Shown: positions 8,341 to 17,719 of the stretch, piece by piece
How positions within the stretch are numbered: the stretch's first letter is position 1
Layout of the letters: the number at the start of each line of letters is the position of its first letter
Source: MWEH01 sp035409945
GTDB lineage: Bacteria > Bacillota > Clostridia > Christensenellales > DTU072
NCBI GenBank assembly: GCA_035409945.1
Contig: DAONQC010000002.1
Coordinates: 62,001 to 126,000, forward strand
Direction of reading: 5' to 3'
DNA: 64,000 bases
The notes under the pieces: generated by a model
The model's database searches: none
Seen by the model: the letters and a program-made list of their open reading frames with translations, nothing else
What the model was told of the DNA's origin: nothing
Position numbers and translations under genes: made by a program

Positions 8341-8687
8341 AGCGTAATGCTATGCTAGATTATTAACTTTATGATTTAAATTCCCCTTAAATCGCTACTT
8401 AACCATAGGTTTTTTTAGAGATTACATCTACGCTTTCAACATAATACTATGCTTGCACTATGCTAGCTTATTCATATTTTATGATTTAGATTTCTCTCCA
8501 AGCGACTACCTAACCGTATGTTTTTTATTAGAGATTACATCTACGCTTTCAGCATAATACTATGCTTGCACTATGCTAGCTTATTTATACTTTATGATTT
8601 AGAATTCCCTCCAATCACTACCCTAATCATTATATCTTATTTTAAGCTTATTCAACAAATAAGCAGGTTTTTAACTTTAGCTTATAT
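8341..8687. repeat. Three tandem copies of a ~113-bp unit between two genes
   Basis: A unit containing ATAATACTATGCTTGCACTA and AGAGATTACATCTACGCTTTC recurs with a 113-bp period (landmarks at 8441 and 8554, with a shorter, more decayed copy starting near 8341). The AGCTTATNNNTANNNTATGATTTAG part resembles the 3' end of the lipoprotein gene that stops at 8688, so the array may be decayed tail copies. It fills the space between that stop and the start of the aminotransferase gene at 8290. No open frame is seen. Confidence 0.75.
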
Positions 8688-11600
8688 TTACAACATTATA
8701 GTAAATTTGTACCCATCCGTAGGCTGATCGGCAACATTATAATTTCTTCCTATCAAGAAGTAATAGTTGCCTGGTTGAACTGGTCTCGTCCCATCCACAT
8801 GGTCAGGATCGTCATGATATGTTAAGTTGCCCGTTCCATCGTCTACGTAGAAAATAAGGTCAGATTCCTTTATCCTATACTGAATATTATTCAGCGAATA
8901 TGTAACTTCATTACTCAAAGTACTATTTGGTTCCAAGTAATTAATTGCAACACCAGTAGGTATGACTTTAGGAGTTATTTGGAATTCAAGGGTATCATTC
9001 ACTATTTGATATCTATCAGCTTCGGCTACAGGCTGACTTGGATCTATCTCAATGTATATTCTGTAACCCACTATGTTACCGCCCATATCAAACCTTACCT
9101 CTTCACCTTGCTCTCTAGTAACTTTTAGATATATTCTATCAGCACCTTCGAGTTCTGAAGCTTCTCCTAAATTCCAAGAAAATGTTGGGTCTGGAGAACC
9201 ATACTCTTTTCTCTCCACCGAACTCTTTACGTTGATGACTTTTTTATTTATTTGCAATTTATCCGTCAACACAAGTTCGCTATTAACAAAATACTCGTTT
9301 TCAAATACTATTATCTTTATCTCATATTCCCCAGGAAGAACTGGTGGAACGTCGGTCCAATTGCCTTGTACTTTGTACTGTAGTTGGAAATCAGGAGCAG
9401 TAAAACTAGTTACCGTATGCGTAATCTGTACATTTACTGGTGAGGTCGTTCCATATCTTTGGGTTCTATTACTTACTGTATAGCTATTTCCCCCTCCACC
9501 TAACTGAACTTTTTTATATGTTCTAACCGTCATTTGCGTTTCTTTGTCGGCAAATCCAAGTTTTACTACCTGCGTCGCATATAGACTACCCTCAACCACC
9601 TTGCCCGTGTCATAAGTAGGTGGCTTTAGATACATTTCAGACATGGAAATAATCGCATATGTATTATCTTGTACATATATATCGGGTGAACTCGCTGAAT
9701 TAGTGTATGTTAGTTTAGCAATTCCATCCCCTAACTTAAGCGACTGACCAACTGCATAATTGGTTATACTTGGAAGTTTATACACTTCAACAGAACTTAG
9801 GGTTCTGTTAGCTATATAAATATTTAAATCAGCGACTTTACCACCATACTGTATTTTAACCGTTCTGAATCTAACTAAATTATTTGCGCCATCATATTCG
9901 TGATAATTTTTATCATATGAAGATTTTAAAATGTGGTAAGGTTGTACATCCACCTCATAATAATCGCCAAATTCAGCATACTTAACTTTTAATTTTAAGT
10001 TTCCAGTAGCGACAGCAGGTAGACCCTCCGAATCTTCATATTCTACATAGTACCTAGTGTTGATATCTTCTTTATACCCTACTATCCAAACCTGTTGTCC
10101 ATTGACTGTATGCATACCCATTTGATTATGGTCAATTGTTATGTCATAGATGCTAGCTTCTGAACTTAAAACTTCAATTTTATAACTAAATGACAAATCA
10201 AAACCATCAAAATGCCTAGTTACTGTTACAGTCTGTTTGCCTGGTTGACTTAAGTCGTATCCACTAAAAGACCATTCGGGACCGGGATTAATACTAATTT
10301 TATCCTCTTTCGTCTTTCCATCATCAAACACATATTCAACTATCATCTCGGGATTAAATGAGTCAGCTGTTGGACTATTTGGGTCTACATAGTTGTACAC
10401 ATATTGAGAGGCGCTACTTAACCGAACAGATGCAACAAGGTTTCTTGTTAAAATTATCTCAACTGTTGCTGTACAGCCTTTGTATCTAACTACAACATTT
10501 TGTTTTCCTGGGAAATACTCATCATACTTAAACAAGTTTTCTTCTTTATTGAATGCTATACTATACACCACACTTTCTGCACTATTAACGTGATCTCTAT
10601 GCCTTGCCGTCATTGTTAGGTCTTCAAATGGAATATCATTAAAGTCTGCATACTCATTATTTACAAACCCACTGACTTCTAGTTCATATACTTCAGTTTC
10701 TTCTACAAATATGTTGCTCTTAGCAACTTTTCCTCCATATGAAACGACTAATTTATATGTGCCTACCTCTTCAAACGAATTAACAGCTTCTCCAAATGAG
10801 TTTTCGTATGTTACATATTCTTCAGGAATAGGAGATATAGAGACACTAACCCCTCTTCTTCGTTGAACTAACATAGTGGATCCCTCGAGGGAAGGAGTAT
10901 CTGCACCTACCCCAGTATAATTTCTAGTTGGTGGTACAACGGTAAGCCCTACTACATCATTAGGAACAACCTTTACTCTAAATCCAGCTTCAACATCTTG
11001 ATATTTAAAATTGATGTTTTGATAACCTTGTTCATCTGTATTATTCAAACTGATACTCAATGTGCTACCATCATTTGATAACATGTTGTTTGTCAATCTC
11101 TTCCATTTGAAAGGATCGTCATAGTCTTCCCCATCAACTTCATGCGTACCGTTGTTGTATAAAATATTATATCTTAAATGGTCGGTGGTAATTTCCTCTC
11201 CATCGATGTAATCTCTTGCTAGTTTGTTATTTAGGTCCACTAACTTTAACTCAAATGGTTTTTTAGGTATAACATATATTGGTAGTTCAACCATCTTGTC
11301 TGCATGATTTTCGTATTTTATATATATTCTGTGAGCACCAACGGTCGAGTATCGTTGATTATGCGGAATAGCATCCGACCTTGCATCGTTCAAATATCTA
11401 TATACTTCTGGAACTTCCATACTAACGGTTTTTGAATATCCGTCATCATACTCAACTAGAAGCTTTCCTTTTGCCCAATTAATTCTATCCCCTTCTACAA
11501 TTCTAGTAACCGGAGAGTTGTATAATTCACCATTAAAAGTAAAACCAACCGTGTCGGGTTGCTCTATCATAGAAACTTTACTAACTTTCGGGGATGTTAC

Positions 11601-12431
11601 ATTCACAGACAGTTCGGTAGGAAGTGTTTTATATCCAGCATAGGCAACTTTTACAGGGCAGCCATATGCTTCCCTCGAAAAGTCATAAAAATATTCTATT
11701 TTATCTTCTGGTATGGTTGATACATTTACCACAGCGTCAGTGTCATTATCGTATTTTAGATATAATGCAAGACCAGTTGGATCGAAATCCTCACCCACAA
11801 AATACTGTTGTTTAATCCTTTTTTTAGAAGCTGCATCAATTTTGACACCTATTACACTTTTAGGTAAAACTTCGATTTCTAATGGTTTTATGTGCCCAGA
11901 GTACATAACATTTATGGTATACGTGCCAGGAGCAAGAGAGTGGGAATATCCCGTAAACATATTTTTTTCAATGGTTTTTTCTGTTACCGTTATCCCACTT
12001 TCGTAATCTACCTTTAGCTCGATTTTGCCCTTTAAGTCTAAGTCAGTTCCCTGCACCACTGTGATCCTTCCAACAAGTTTTTTAATAGTGACTTCCTGTA
12101 TCTTACTTTCTTTCACAGTGATATTAAAACTACAAGTAACACCAGCATATGAAACTGTTACCGTCTGCACGCCAGCTTTGTTTTTGTTAAAACCAGATAT
12201 TTCAACTTCATCAACAGAAATTGGTTTGGTTTTTCCAGCCCTAGTTCTAACAAATAATGAAATATCCTCATGAGATATATCCTGCCCAATGTATACGGAC
12301 TCTACATCTACACTATTAACATAAATTTTTTCGACTGGGTCAATTGGCTGATTGTTGGAGCACGCAGCTAAAAAGAGGAGAGGAATTACTAAAAGTAAAA
12401 CCAAAATGAAACTTTTCCTTACTGCGTTCAT
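8688..12431 (-). CDS. Giant Ig-like-repeat surface lipoprotein with C-terminal MBG-type domain
   Basis: Secreted lipoprotein of 1,247 residues. The signal peptide (charged NAVRKS, then hydrophobic residues 8-21) ends in the lipobox LAAC with cysteine 24. The body has repeated Big_3-like modules carrying a YxxGxDxxxxGLxLxxxYD motif, each closing with a VTVSYxG or VxYxG strand; about ten are visible. The C-terminal 250 residues contain an MBG/YDG-type module (VERKEYGSPDPTFSWNL near residue 1070) as seen in adhesin-like proteins. GGAG lies eight bases before the ATG, and a sigma-A promoter is 64-93 bp upstream. A surface adhesin or glycan-binding role is plausible but unproven. Confidence 0.85.
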   Translation of the reverse strand: MNAVRKSFILVLLLVIPLLFLAACSNNQPIDPVEKIYVNSVDVESVYIGQDISHEDISLFVRTRAGKTKPISVDEVEISGFNKNKAGVQTVTVSYAGVTCSFNITVKESKIQEVTIKKLVGRITVVQGTDLDLKGKIELKVDYESGITVTEKTIEKNMFTGYSHSLAPGTYTINVMYSGHIKPLEIEVLPKSVIGVKIDAASKKRIKQQYFVGEDFDPTGLALYLKYDNDTDAVVNVSTIPEDKIEYFYDFSREAYGCPVKVAYAGYKTLPTELSVNVTSPKVSKVSMIEQPDTVGFTFNGELYNSPVTRIVEGDRINWAKGKLLVEYDDGYSKTVSMEVPEVYRYLNDARSDAIPHNQRYSTVGAHRIYIKYENHADKMVELPIYVIPKKPFELKLVDLNNKLARDYIDGEEITTDHLRYNILYNNGTHEVDGEDYDDPFKWKRLTNNMLSNDGSTLSISLNNTDEQGYQNINFKYQDVEAGFRVKVVPNDVVGLTVVPPTRNYTGVGADTPSLEGSTMLVQRRRGVSVSISPIPEEYVTYENSFGEAVNSFEEVGTYKLVVSYGGKVAKSNIFVEETEVYELEVSGFVNNEYADFNDIPFEDLTMTARHRDHVNSAESVVYSIAFNKEENLFKYDEYFPGKQNVVVRYKGCTATVEIILTRNLVASVRLSSASQYVYNYVDPNSPTADSFNPEMIVEYVFDDGKTKEDKISINPGPEWSFSGYDLSQPGKQTVTVTRHFDGFDLSFSYKIEVLSSEASIYDITIDHNQMGMHTVNGQQVWIVGYKEDINTRYYVEYEDSEGLPAVATGNLKLKVKYAEFGDYYEVDVQPYHILKSSYDKNYHEYDGANNLVRFRTVKIQYGGKVADLNIYIANRTLSSVEVYKLPSITNYAVGQSLKLGDGIAKLTYTNSASSPDIYVQDNTYAIISMSEMYLKPPTYDTGKVVEGSLYATQVVKLGFADKETQMTVRTYKKVQLGGGGNSYTVSNRTQRYGTTSPVNVQITHTVTSFTAPDFQLQYKVQGNWTDVPPVLPGEYEIKIIVFENEYFVNSELVLTDKLQINKKVINVKSSVERKEYGSPDPTFSWNLGEASELEGADRIYLKVTREQGEEVRFDMGGNIVGYRIYIEIDPSQPVAEADRYQIVNDTLEFQITPKVIPTGVAINYLEPNSTLSNEVTYSLNNIQYRIKESDLIFYVDDGTGNLTYHDDPDHVDGTRPVQPGNYYFLIGRNYNVADQPTDGYKFTIML

Positions 12432-12494
12432 CTATACTTACTCCTACATTTTGAAACGCGCGCGGATATGCGCGTTATTTTTATATACACACTA

Positions 12495-12524
12495 ATTATA
12501 CACGCTATGTCACATTTAAATCAA
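12495..12524 (-). promoter_or_regulatory. Sigma-A promoter of the giant lipoprotein gene
   Basis: Minus-strand TTGATT and TATAAT separated by 18 bp. Between the -10 and the ATG at 12431 the leader carries CGCGC and CGCGCGCG blocks (about 12456-12475) in an otherwise AT-rich stretch. Confidence 0.7.
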
Positions 12525-12659
12525 CACACATTACTTGAATATTTTATAAATATAGCGAAAATTTAAAGGTTTTAAAGTGAAAACTTAGAAAACATAAATA
12601 AAAATGTAGTATTTGAAAACCATATATCGTTACTCAATGTATATTTTTAGCCCGCAGTT

Positions 12660-12870
12660 ACCTATCTACCATTCGAAAATAAACCTCAATTCAAAACTGT
12701 GGCAACTCGTCCTGCACTTTAATTTTACAGTACTATTTGCAAAACACTCATCTCTTACTACTTTGATTGTTCTCAACCCCTAGCTTCCAACACAAATCCA
12801 TTCCACGACTTTGTAAAACACTCATTTCTTACTACCCTGCGCTTTAATCTTACAGTACTAAATGAGACCA
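12660..12870. repeat. Degenerate direct repeats in a long gene-free stretch
   Basis: Two copies of a block reading TTTAATNTTACAGTACTA, at about 12718 and 12843 (period 125 bp), each beside a block containing AAAACACTCATNTCTTACTA. They lie in the 700-bp space between the promoter at 12.5 kb and the GDPD gene. No open frame or RNA structure is evident in 12525-13079. Confidence 0.6.
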
Positions 12871-13079
12871 AATCGCATTGCTTTTATCACCACTTAACTA
12901 CTAGTTAGGGATACATAACAATGATAAATAGACTGCTTAACTCTGGCATGTTTATTATTTATTACAAAAAAAATATGACTACGCTAAATTACATATAAGT
13001 TAATTTCGTGCTACTTTATATTCGCTAGATGAGCTGATGTTTTAATCCACTTCAACCACAATAAAAACATTACTTTTTT

Positions 13080-13223
13080 GTCATAACTACTTAAGCACTT
13101 GCCTCGTGGGACAAGGAGTTAATCAGCTGTTGCTATAAGAAATACTATATTTTTATCACAACTACTTAAGTACTTGGTTAATGAGACAAGGAGTTAATCA
13201 GCTGTAGCTATGTAAATCGGATA
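13080..13223 (-). repeat. Tail copies downstream of the GDPD-like gene
   Basis: Two near-identical units containing AACTACTTAAG and ACAAGGAGTTAATCAGCTGT start at 13084 and 13160 (period 76 bp). The second half resembles the gene's own terminal codons just inside 13224 (GGCAAGAAGCGGTTGATTTG), suggesting decayed copies of the 3' end. No terminator is seen. Confidence 0.6.
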
Positions 13224-13886
13224 TTAATTTTGTATTTTTTCTCTAAGCTCTAAGGCAAGAAGCGGTTGATTTGTAGTGATATTTTTCACTCCATATTCTA
13301 ACAATCTTCTAAGAGTATTTTCATCATCTACGGTATAGACAGATAGATTAATCCCTAGTGCGTTTGCTTTCTCTAAGAATGCATCAGTCGCTATAATCTT
13401 AGAGATATTGAGCCCTTTAATCTCACCGTGTCCTAACCCATCGAGATAAGTTTTTATCTTTTCTAGAGAAAAAACACTTGGTATTCCACAAGTCGGAGAG
13501 TAGAAAATACTGTTACAAAAAACCGGTATCCCCTTTAATAAGGACAAATGTTTCGATGTTACAGCACCGGTTAAATACACATTATTTTCGGCATTACAAG
13601 AGCGTATAACCTCACAAGTACGTTTTACTCCACTACGTAATTTTATGTCACAATTTAGTATAAAATTATGCTCTTTGCAATAATCTAATACCGAACTAAA
13701 AGCTATCCGTTTGGACTTTAATAAAGGCACAAAGGTGTGTCCTAGATAAGGTGTGTTTCCTAGCAGGCGAATATCTACTTCAATTCCTTCGGTACTTACC
13801 GTTTTCATCCTTTCAAAAAACTTACTACTATTTCTACCAGTATTCAAAGCACCCGTATGGGCTGTAATCATTGTTTTATATGCCAT
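13224..13886 (-). CDS. Glycerophosphodiester phosphodiesterase-family protein (GDPD)
   Basis: TIM-barrel phosphodiesterase of 220 residues, probably cytoplasmic since no signal peptide is seen. AHTGALNTGRNS (the family's HRG-type motif reads HTG), EVDIRL (metal-binding E and D), GHTFVP (catalytic-histidine position of the HD motif) and the C-terminal VYTVDDENTLRRLLEYGV with NITTNQP fit GDPD. The HRG arginine is replaced by threonine, which could change activity. GGAGGG seven bases before ATG 13886 sets the start; an upstream in-frame start six codons earlier is less likely. It may act on glycerophosphodiesters from membrane lipids or teichoic acid. Confidence 0.75.
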   Translation of the reverse strand: MAYKTMITAHTGALNTGRNSSKFFERMKTVSTEGIEVDIRLLGNTPYLGHTFVPLLKSKRIAFSSVLDYCKEHNFILNCDIKLRSGVKRTCEVIRSCNAENNVYLTGAVTSKHLSLLKGIPVFCNSIFYSPTCGIPSVFSLEKIKTYLDGLGHGEIKGLNISKIIATDAFLEKANALGINLSVYTVDDENTLRRLLEYGVKNITTNQPLLALELREKIQN

Positions 13887-13904
13887 GATGTTTCCCTCCA
13901 TCAC

Positions 13905-14267
13905 ATATCATATAGCTTCTATGTGTTTTCTATTTGCGTTTTGATTCGTTAATAAGTCTGTTATTATTTATAAATGCCTCGCCCCATCGAATATCATATA
14001 GCTTGTTATTGTTCTTAAGTTAGCAGGCAGTGTTTCCTACTTGTGTTTTAAGTCGTTAATAAGCCTGTTATTATTTATAGAAACTCGCCCAATCACATAT
14101 CATATGACTCATTATTGTTTTTAAATTAATCGATAGCATTTTCTACTTTTGGGTGATGCACTTAACAGGCTATAGTCCGTATTTACTGTTACTTATATTT
14201 GTCGCTTGTCTCACCAGTTTTCCAAGCTCGAAAGATTGCTACTCGTCATTTATCCTAAAGCAAATTA
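13905..14267. repeat. Degenerate tandem repeats between PHP and GDPD genes
   Basis: A unit with GTTAATAAGNCTGTTATTAT (starts 13948 and 14055, period 107 bp) and flanking ATCATATAGCTT blocks occurs at least twice, with a third, more decayed copy to about 14200. The first copy reaches the ribosome-binding region of the GDPD gene, so it may be a duplicated gene head. No other gene is visible here. Confidence 0.65.
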
Positions 14268-15230
14268 TTAACGCACAAAAAACGGTGTTGCAAATAATAC
14301 CTTAGCCTTTTCGCCATTTATTTCACCAAATATCTCTACCTTTAAAAAACCAGGTTTTAGTGTAAGTATTTTGGCAAAACCTCCATAACTAACCTTTGTT
14401 TCCGTCCTTTCGTCTATCGCAGTTCCTGATAAAACTATGTTATCAACACTCACATTTTCGGGCGCAAATGGTGCTAGTTCTTGTTGTAGCCTACAAATAA
14501 TCGTGTAAGTGCCAGCAGTTACTTCCTCCCCTACTTCAGCGACTTTACCAAAACTATCTTTTAATTGAATATTTGCCCTAACGCCTATTGAAATATATGT
14601 TCTTCTTTCTTTAATGGCGTTTAAAACCTCTTCCGAATTTAGAGTTTTAAGACCGATATATGTAGCTGCAACCAATTGATCTTTATTGCGAGGACCGTGC
14701 CAATCCCTACCATACATTACAGCCATTTTACAGCCTTCTTCACATAGTTTGTCATATCTTTCTTCTGCATTTTTATTAATTTTACTAGTATGGGGATTGA
14801 ACCCTGACCAAACTTCAAAACCGTCGAAAACGTCATAATCTTCAATTAAAAAATCGTCAAAGCAGCCCGAACAAAATGGCGAGCCCGGACGACACGGATG
14901 AGCAAGCACTGCTACATCTCCACTTTCCTGTACCCTCCTAATCTCCGACACAACAGTATTTGGGTTTATTTTACGATAATCAGAACTACTCTTTCCTCCA
15001 AGTATAGTGATATGCCCATGAAATGTAGTCCACTCTAAACCCTTCAAAAATACTAGATTCAATTTTTCACTAACAAGCTTTGCTTCGTCCTGACCAGTTG
15101 TTGCATTATGATCGGTTAAACAAAATCCAAAAAGTCCTTCTTGCTTAACACTTTCAGCTAGTGTGGAAGGCAAAAATGAGCCATCGCTATGTCTAGTATG
15201 TGTATGCATTTCGAAGGGATAAAACTCCAT
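14268..15230 (-). CDS. PHP-domain metallohydrolase (CehA/McbA-like)
   Basis: A 320-residue PHP phosphoesterase with the full metal-ligand set: HTHTRHSDG (9-17), TDHN (about 39-42), the EW glutamate, the HGH histidine, AHPCRPGSPFC and the C-terminal DWHG. A beta-rich tail of about 90 residues follows the barrel. AAGGAGAG before the ATG supports the start. It lies downstream of a small beta-domain protein (15447-15902) resembling the N-terminal domain fused to PHP in CehA/McbA proteins, so the two may form a split version of that enzyme. The substrate is unknown. Confidence 0.8.
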   Translation of the reverse strand: MEFYPFEMHTHTRHSDGSFLPSTLAESVKQEGLFGFCLTDHNATTGQDEAKLVSEKLNLVFLKGLEWTTFHGHITILGGKSSSDYRKINPNTVVSEIRRVQESGDVAVLAHPCRPGSPFCSGCFDDFLIEDYDVFDGFEVWSGFNPHTSKINKNAEERYDKLCEEGCKMAVMYGRDWHGPRNKDQLVAATYIGLKTLNSEEVLNAIKERRTYISIGVRANIQLKDSFGKVAEVGEEVTAGTYTIICRLQQELAPFAPENVSVDNIVLSGTAIDERTETKVSYGGFAKILTLKPGFLKVEIFGEINGEKAKVLFATPFFVR

Positions 15231-15446
15231 TTGACTCTCCTTAAAACTATCCGTTATATGGCTATAAATCTATGTAATTATACTGATTTGTTTTCCTTAG
15301 CTATGCTTTTATATTGCACCAATATACTTTATTTTTGCATCTATGGGATAACCTCCATTTGATTCTCATTACAATTATCCGTCAAGCATAGCTACATTAT
15401 CTGTTATGTGTGATTATTTGGGGCTTGGGTTATACTAGCACTCTAG
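15231..15446 (-). repeat. Decayed copy of the PHP gene head in its own leader
   Basis: The start region of the PHP gene (SD, ATG and first codons, 15207-15275) reappears near 15338-15400 with the same order: a GGGATAAC block, CTCCATTTGA and TNTCATTA, then ATTATCCGT. In the copy the start codon is followed by only a few codons before a stop. The duplication therefore affects a 5' gene boundary. Confidence 0.65.
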
Positions 15447-15902
15447 TTAATCTTTTACCTCAACTATGATTTCAAATTCCACTGTATCTGTTACAACACA
15501 ATGCGTGCTAACTGCTACAATGTATTCTCCCTTCGAAACTTTTTGATTATTAAATCCATACGAAGAGTTATTCTCATTTACCACATAACTTATATCATTT
15601 TTTTGATTGTGAGCATTGCCAATATGTCCCAAAGGGCCATCTAATGACACTGTTAAAAGATTGCCTATTGGTAGCTTTTTTTCAGCATCTTCTCTAGACA
15701 AATAAACTCCTGCTCTTTTAAATTCAGCACAAAGTAAATTTATAGAATTCTCTTTATTTTCATAATATTTGGGAAAGTACTTGAATTTGATAATAAGTTC
15801 AGAACTGTCTTGTTCTAAAGTAAATGGAAAATAAAAATGTTTTTTATCATCATCGCGAGTAAGTTGCTTTCTTACTTTGAAAACTTCCGTTTCTTTAATC
15901 AT
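15447..15902 (-). CDS. Small beta-rich protein, possible partner domain of the PHP enzyme
   Basis: A 151-residue protein with no signal peptide or membrane segment. The pattern HFYFPFTLEQDSSELIIKFK, later SINLLCAEFKRAGVY and a C-terminal KGEYIVAVSTHCVV strand is reminiscent of the beta-sandwich that precedes PHP domains in CehA/McbA metallohydrolases. It begins 21 bp after the GH20 gene and precedes the PHP gene. The SD is weak, suggesting translational coupling. I do not recognise a named family with certainty. Confidence 0.55.
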   Translation of the reverse strand: MIKETEVFKVRKQLTRDDDKKHFYFPFTLEQDSSELIIKFKYFPKYYENKENSINLLCAEFKRAGVYLSREDAEKKLPIGNLLTVSLDGPLGHIGNAHNQKNDISYVVNENNSSYGFNNQKVSKGEYIVAVSTHCVVTDTVEFEIIVEVKD

Positions 15903-15923
15903 ATAATTTAAAACCTAGTTAAG

Positions 15924-17552
15924 TTAACTTTTACTTTTCTTCACACGCTTTCTTCTTCTGTATTGCATTGCCCTATTGAATTCAAAATGCGCATCTCTTT
16001 TAGTAAATTTAAGTGGGCTAAACAACTTTTTAAAACAGTTTGAATGAACCATATGCATAGGACAATAAATCTTGCCCATCTTATCAAGCGTGGGTAAAAA
16101 TTTATCAAGCCTTTTTAAAAACTCATTATAATCTTTTTGGTTTTCTGGAGTCCAAGCTACTTCAGCAAGTGCTTCTAGTCTAGGATACATCTGAAAATCA
16201 AGTCTTAATTGTGTAGGAATCCATTCCGTCCAAACAGCTCCTTCTACACCAAGTATAGTATGTTTGTTTTTAGACATGCCGTATTTTTCAGGGGTAAAAT
16301 TGTATGTATCATTAAGCGGTATCTGTGCATATGGCATATCAAAATAAAATGCTTGATGTTTACTTATAATTACATTTCCACCACTAGCCATCCATTCTAT
16401 AACTCTATTATCAGGTTGATGTGTCCAGTACTGTGGAATTATACTCCTTTCAAGATTTTTACCCTTTAGTATTTCATTCCAACCAACAAGTCTTTTGCCT
16501 TTCCGTTGTAGATACACGGCTATTTTATTATTCATATATGCTTGAAGATCTTCTTCATCAGATAAATTTTGCTCCGCTATTACTTTTTGGCAGGCAGGAC
16601 ACTTTTTCCACTCTTCCTTTGGTGCTTCGTCTCCACCTATATGAAAATATGGTGCAGGAAATAACCTGGATACTTCATCTATAACATCGTAAATAAATTG
16701 AAATGTTGTATCTTTCCCAGCACAAGCAATAATATTGTATTCACCCGGGTTGTTGCCTTTATGCCCCACGAAAGGCTCTATTTCCTTGTTGAAACACCCT
16801 AGTTCAGGATAAGCTGCTATTGCTGCTGCAAAATGAGCTGGCACATCAATTTCAGGAACAATCATTATGTTTAACCGAGCTGCATATGCTACTATTTCCT
16901 TTATCTCTTCTTGGGTATAAAATCCGTCATAGGGTACCCATTCTATATTGTTCTGGCCCCAAGCCTTCCATTGTGTGCCTTTCCTAACCGAACCCACACT
17001 AGTAAGGCGAGGGTATTTTTTTATCTCGATGCGCCATCCTGTATTATCTGTTAAATGCCAATGAAATACATTTAATTTATGGAAAGCCATCATGTCTAGA
17101 AGAGACTTAACTGCTTCTGGTCCAAAGAAATGTCTGCTCTCATCAAGCATAAGTCCCCGCCATTCATATTTGGGATAATCCTCAATATATACCGCATGTA
17201 TAGATAGCGATTCGGGCTCATCAATTAAATCTGCAAGTGCTAGCTGTCTTAAACTTTGTATAGCATAAAGCGCGCCTGCTTTTGTGGAAGCATATACATA
17301 AATTTTTTCAGTAGTACAATCAATTATATACCCTTCTCTAGGTTGCTTTTTATCTACTATAAAACTAATGTCTGCAGTTTCACTACTTAAAATTACCTTT
17401 AATCTATATCCACAAACGGCTTCAACTGTGTCTACAAATCTATCACGTGCAAAGGCTAATGAATCCTCGGCATAGATAGTTGTATTATTGTCTATTACAA
17501 AATCCCCATATCTTTCTTCGCTTTTTGCAGGCTTTGGAATTATATTAATCAT
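15924..17552 (-). CDS. Beta-N-acetylhexosaminidase, glycoside hydrolase family 20
   Basis: Exo-acting hexosaminidase of 542 residues releasing terminal GlcNAc/GalNAc by substrate-assisted catalysis. The N-terminal 120 residues form the GH20b-type domain (YGDFVIDNNTTIY, GALYAIQSLRQL). The barrel starts with WRGLMLDESRHFF, then HKLNVFHWHLTDNTGWRIEI, EIDVPAH and the catalytic pair in HIGGDEAPKEEW (D308, E309). No signal peptide is evident, so it may act on imported oligosaccharides. The start is set by a purine-rich GAGAGAAA. Its leader shares a 29-bp block with the beta-galactosidase leader. Confidence 0.92.
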   Translation of the reverse strand: MINIIPKPAKSEERYGDFVIDNNTTIYAEDSLAFARDRFVDTVEAVCGYRLKVILSSETADISFIVDKKQPREGYIIDCTTEKIYVYASTKAGALYAIQSLRQLALADLIDEPESLSIHAVYIEDYPKYEWRGLMLDESRHFFGPEAVKSLLDMMAFHKLNVFHWHLTDNTGWRIEIKKYPRLTSVGSVRKGTQWKAWGQNNIEWVPYDGFYTQEEIKEIVAYAARLNIMIVPEIDVPAHFAAAIAAYPELGCFNKEIEPFVGHKGNNPGEYNIIACAGKDTTFQFIYDVIDEVSRLFPAPYFHIGGDEAPKEEWKKCPACQKVIAEQNLSDEEDLQAYMNNKIAVYLQRKGKRLVGWNEILKGKNLERSIIPQYWTHQPDNRVIEWMASGGNVIISKHQAFYFDMPYAQIPLNDTYNFTPEKYGMSKNKHTILGVEGAVWTEWIPTQLRLDFQMYPRLEALAEVAWTPENQKDYNEFLKRLDKFLPTLDKMGKIYCPMHMVHSNCFKKLFSPLKFTKRDAHFEFNRAMQYRRRKRVKKSKS

Positions 17553-17557
17553 TTTCT

Positions 17558-17586
17558 CTCGTATAATAATGTTGTTTGAATTTAAC
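17558..17586 (-). promoter_or_regulatory. 29-bp leader element shared by GH20 and beta-galactosidase genes
   Basis: On the minus strand this block, GTTAAATTCA followed by CAACATTATTATACGAG with small gaps, is almost the same (about 27 of 29) as 31708-31736 upstream of lacZ, at the same distance from the start. TAACC and GGTTA lie just upstream in inverted orientation (17583-17601). A common operator or mRNA element for the two glycosidases is inferred. Confidence 0.6.
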
Positions 17587-17719
17587 CCAAGTAAATGGTT
17601 AGCAACTTTATTTTATATATTTTATGCTTGGCTATTATACAGTTAGCTCCTCATCTTTAAGTGTTTATCTAGCTCTAAACAACACTCCCACTTAGTTATT
17701 GTTATAAAGCTTTTGTATG

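Noticed and set aside
8341..8640. Possible CRISPR-like or phase-variation repeats
   Set aside because: The unit is repeated along its full 113 bp without spacers and does not lie in a reading frame.
17583..17601. Conserved operator with fixed inverted-repeat spacing at GH20 and lacZ
   Set aside because: Inverted repeats are present at both sites but the gap differs (9 against 4 bp), so only the 29-bp block is claimed as shared.
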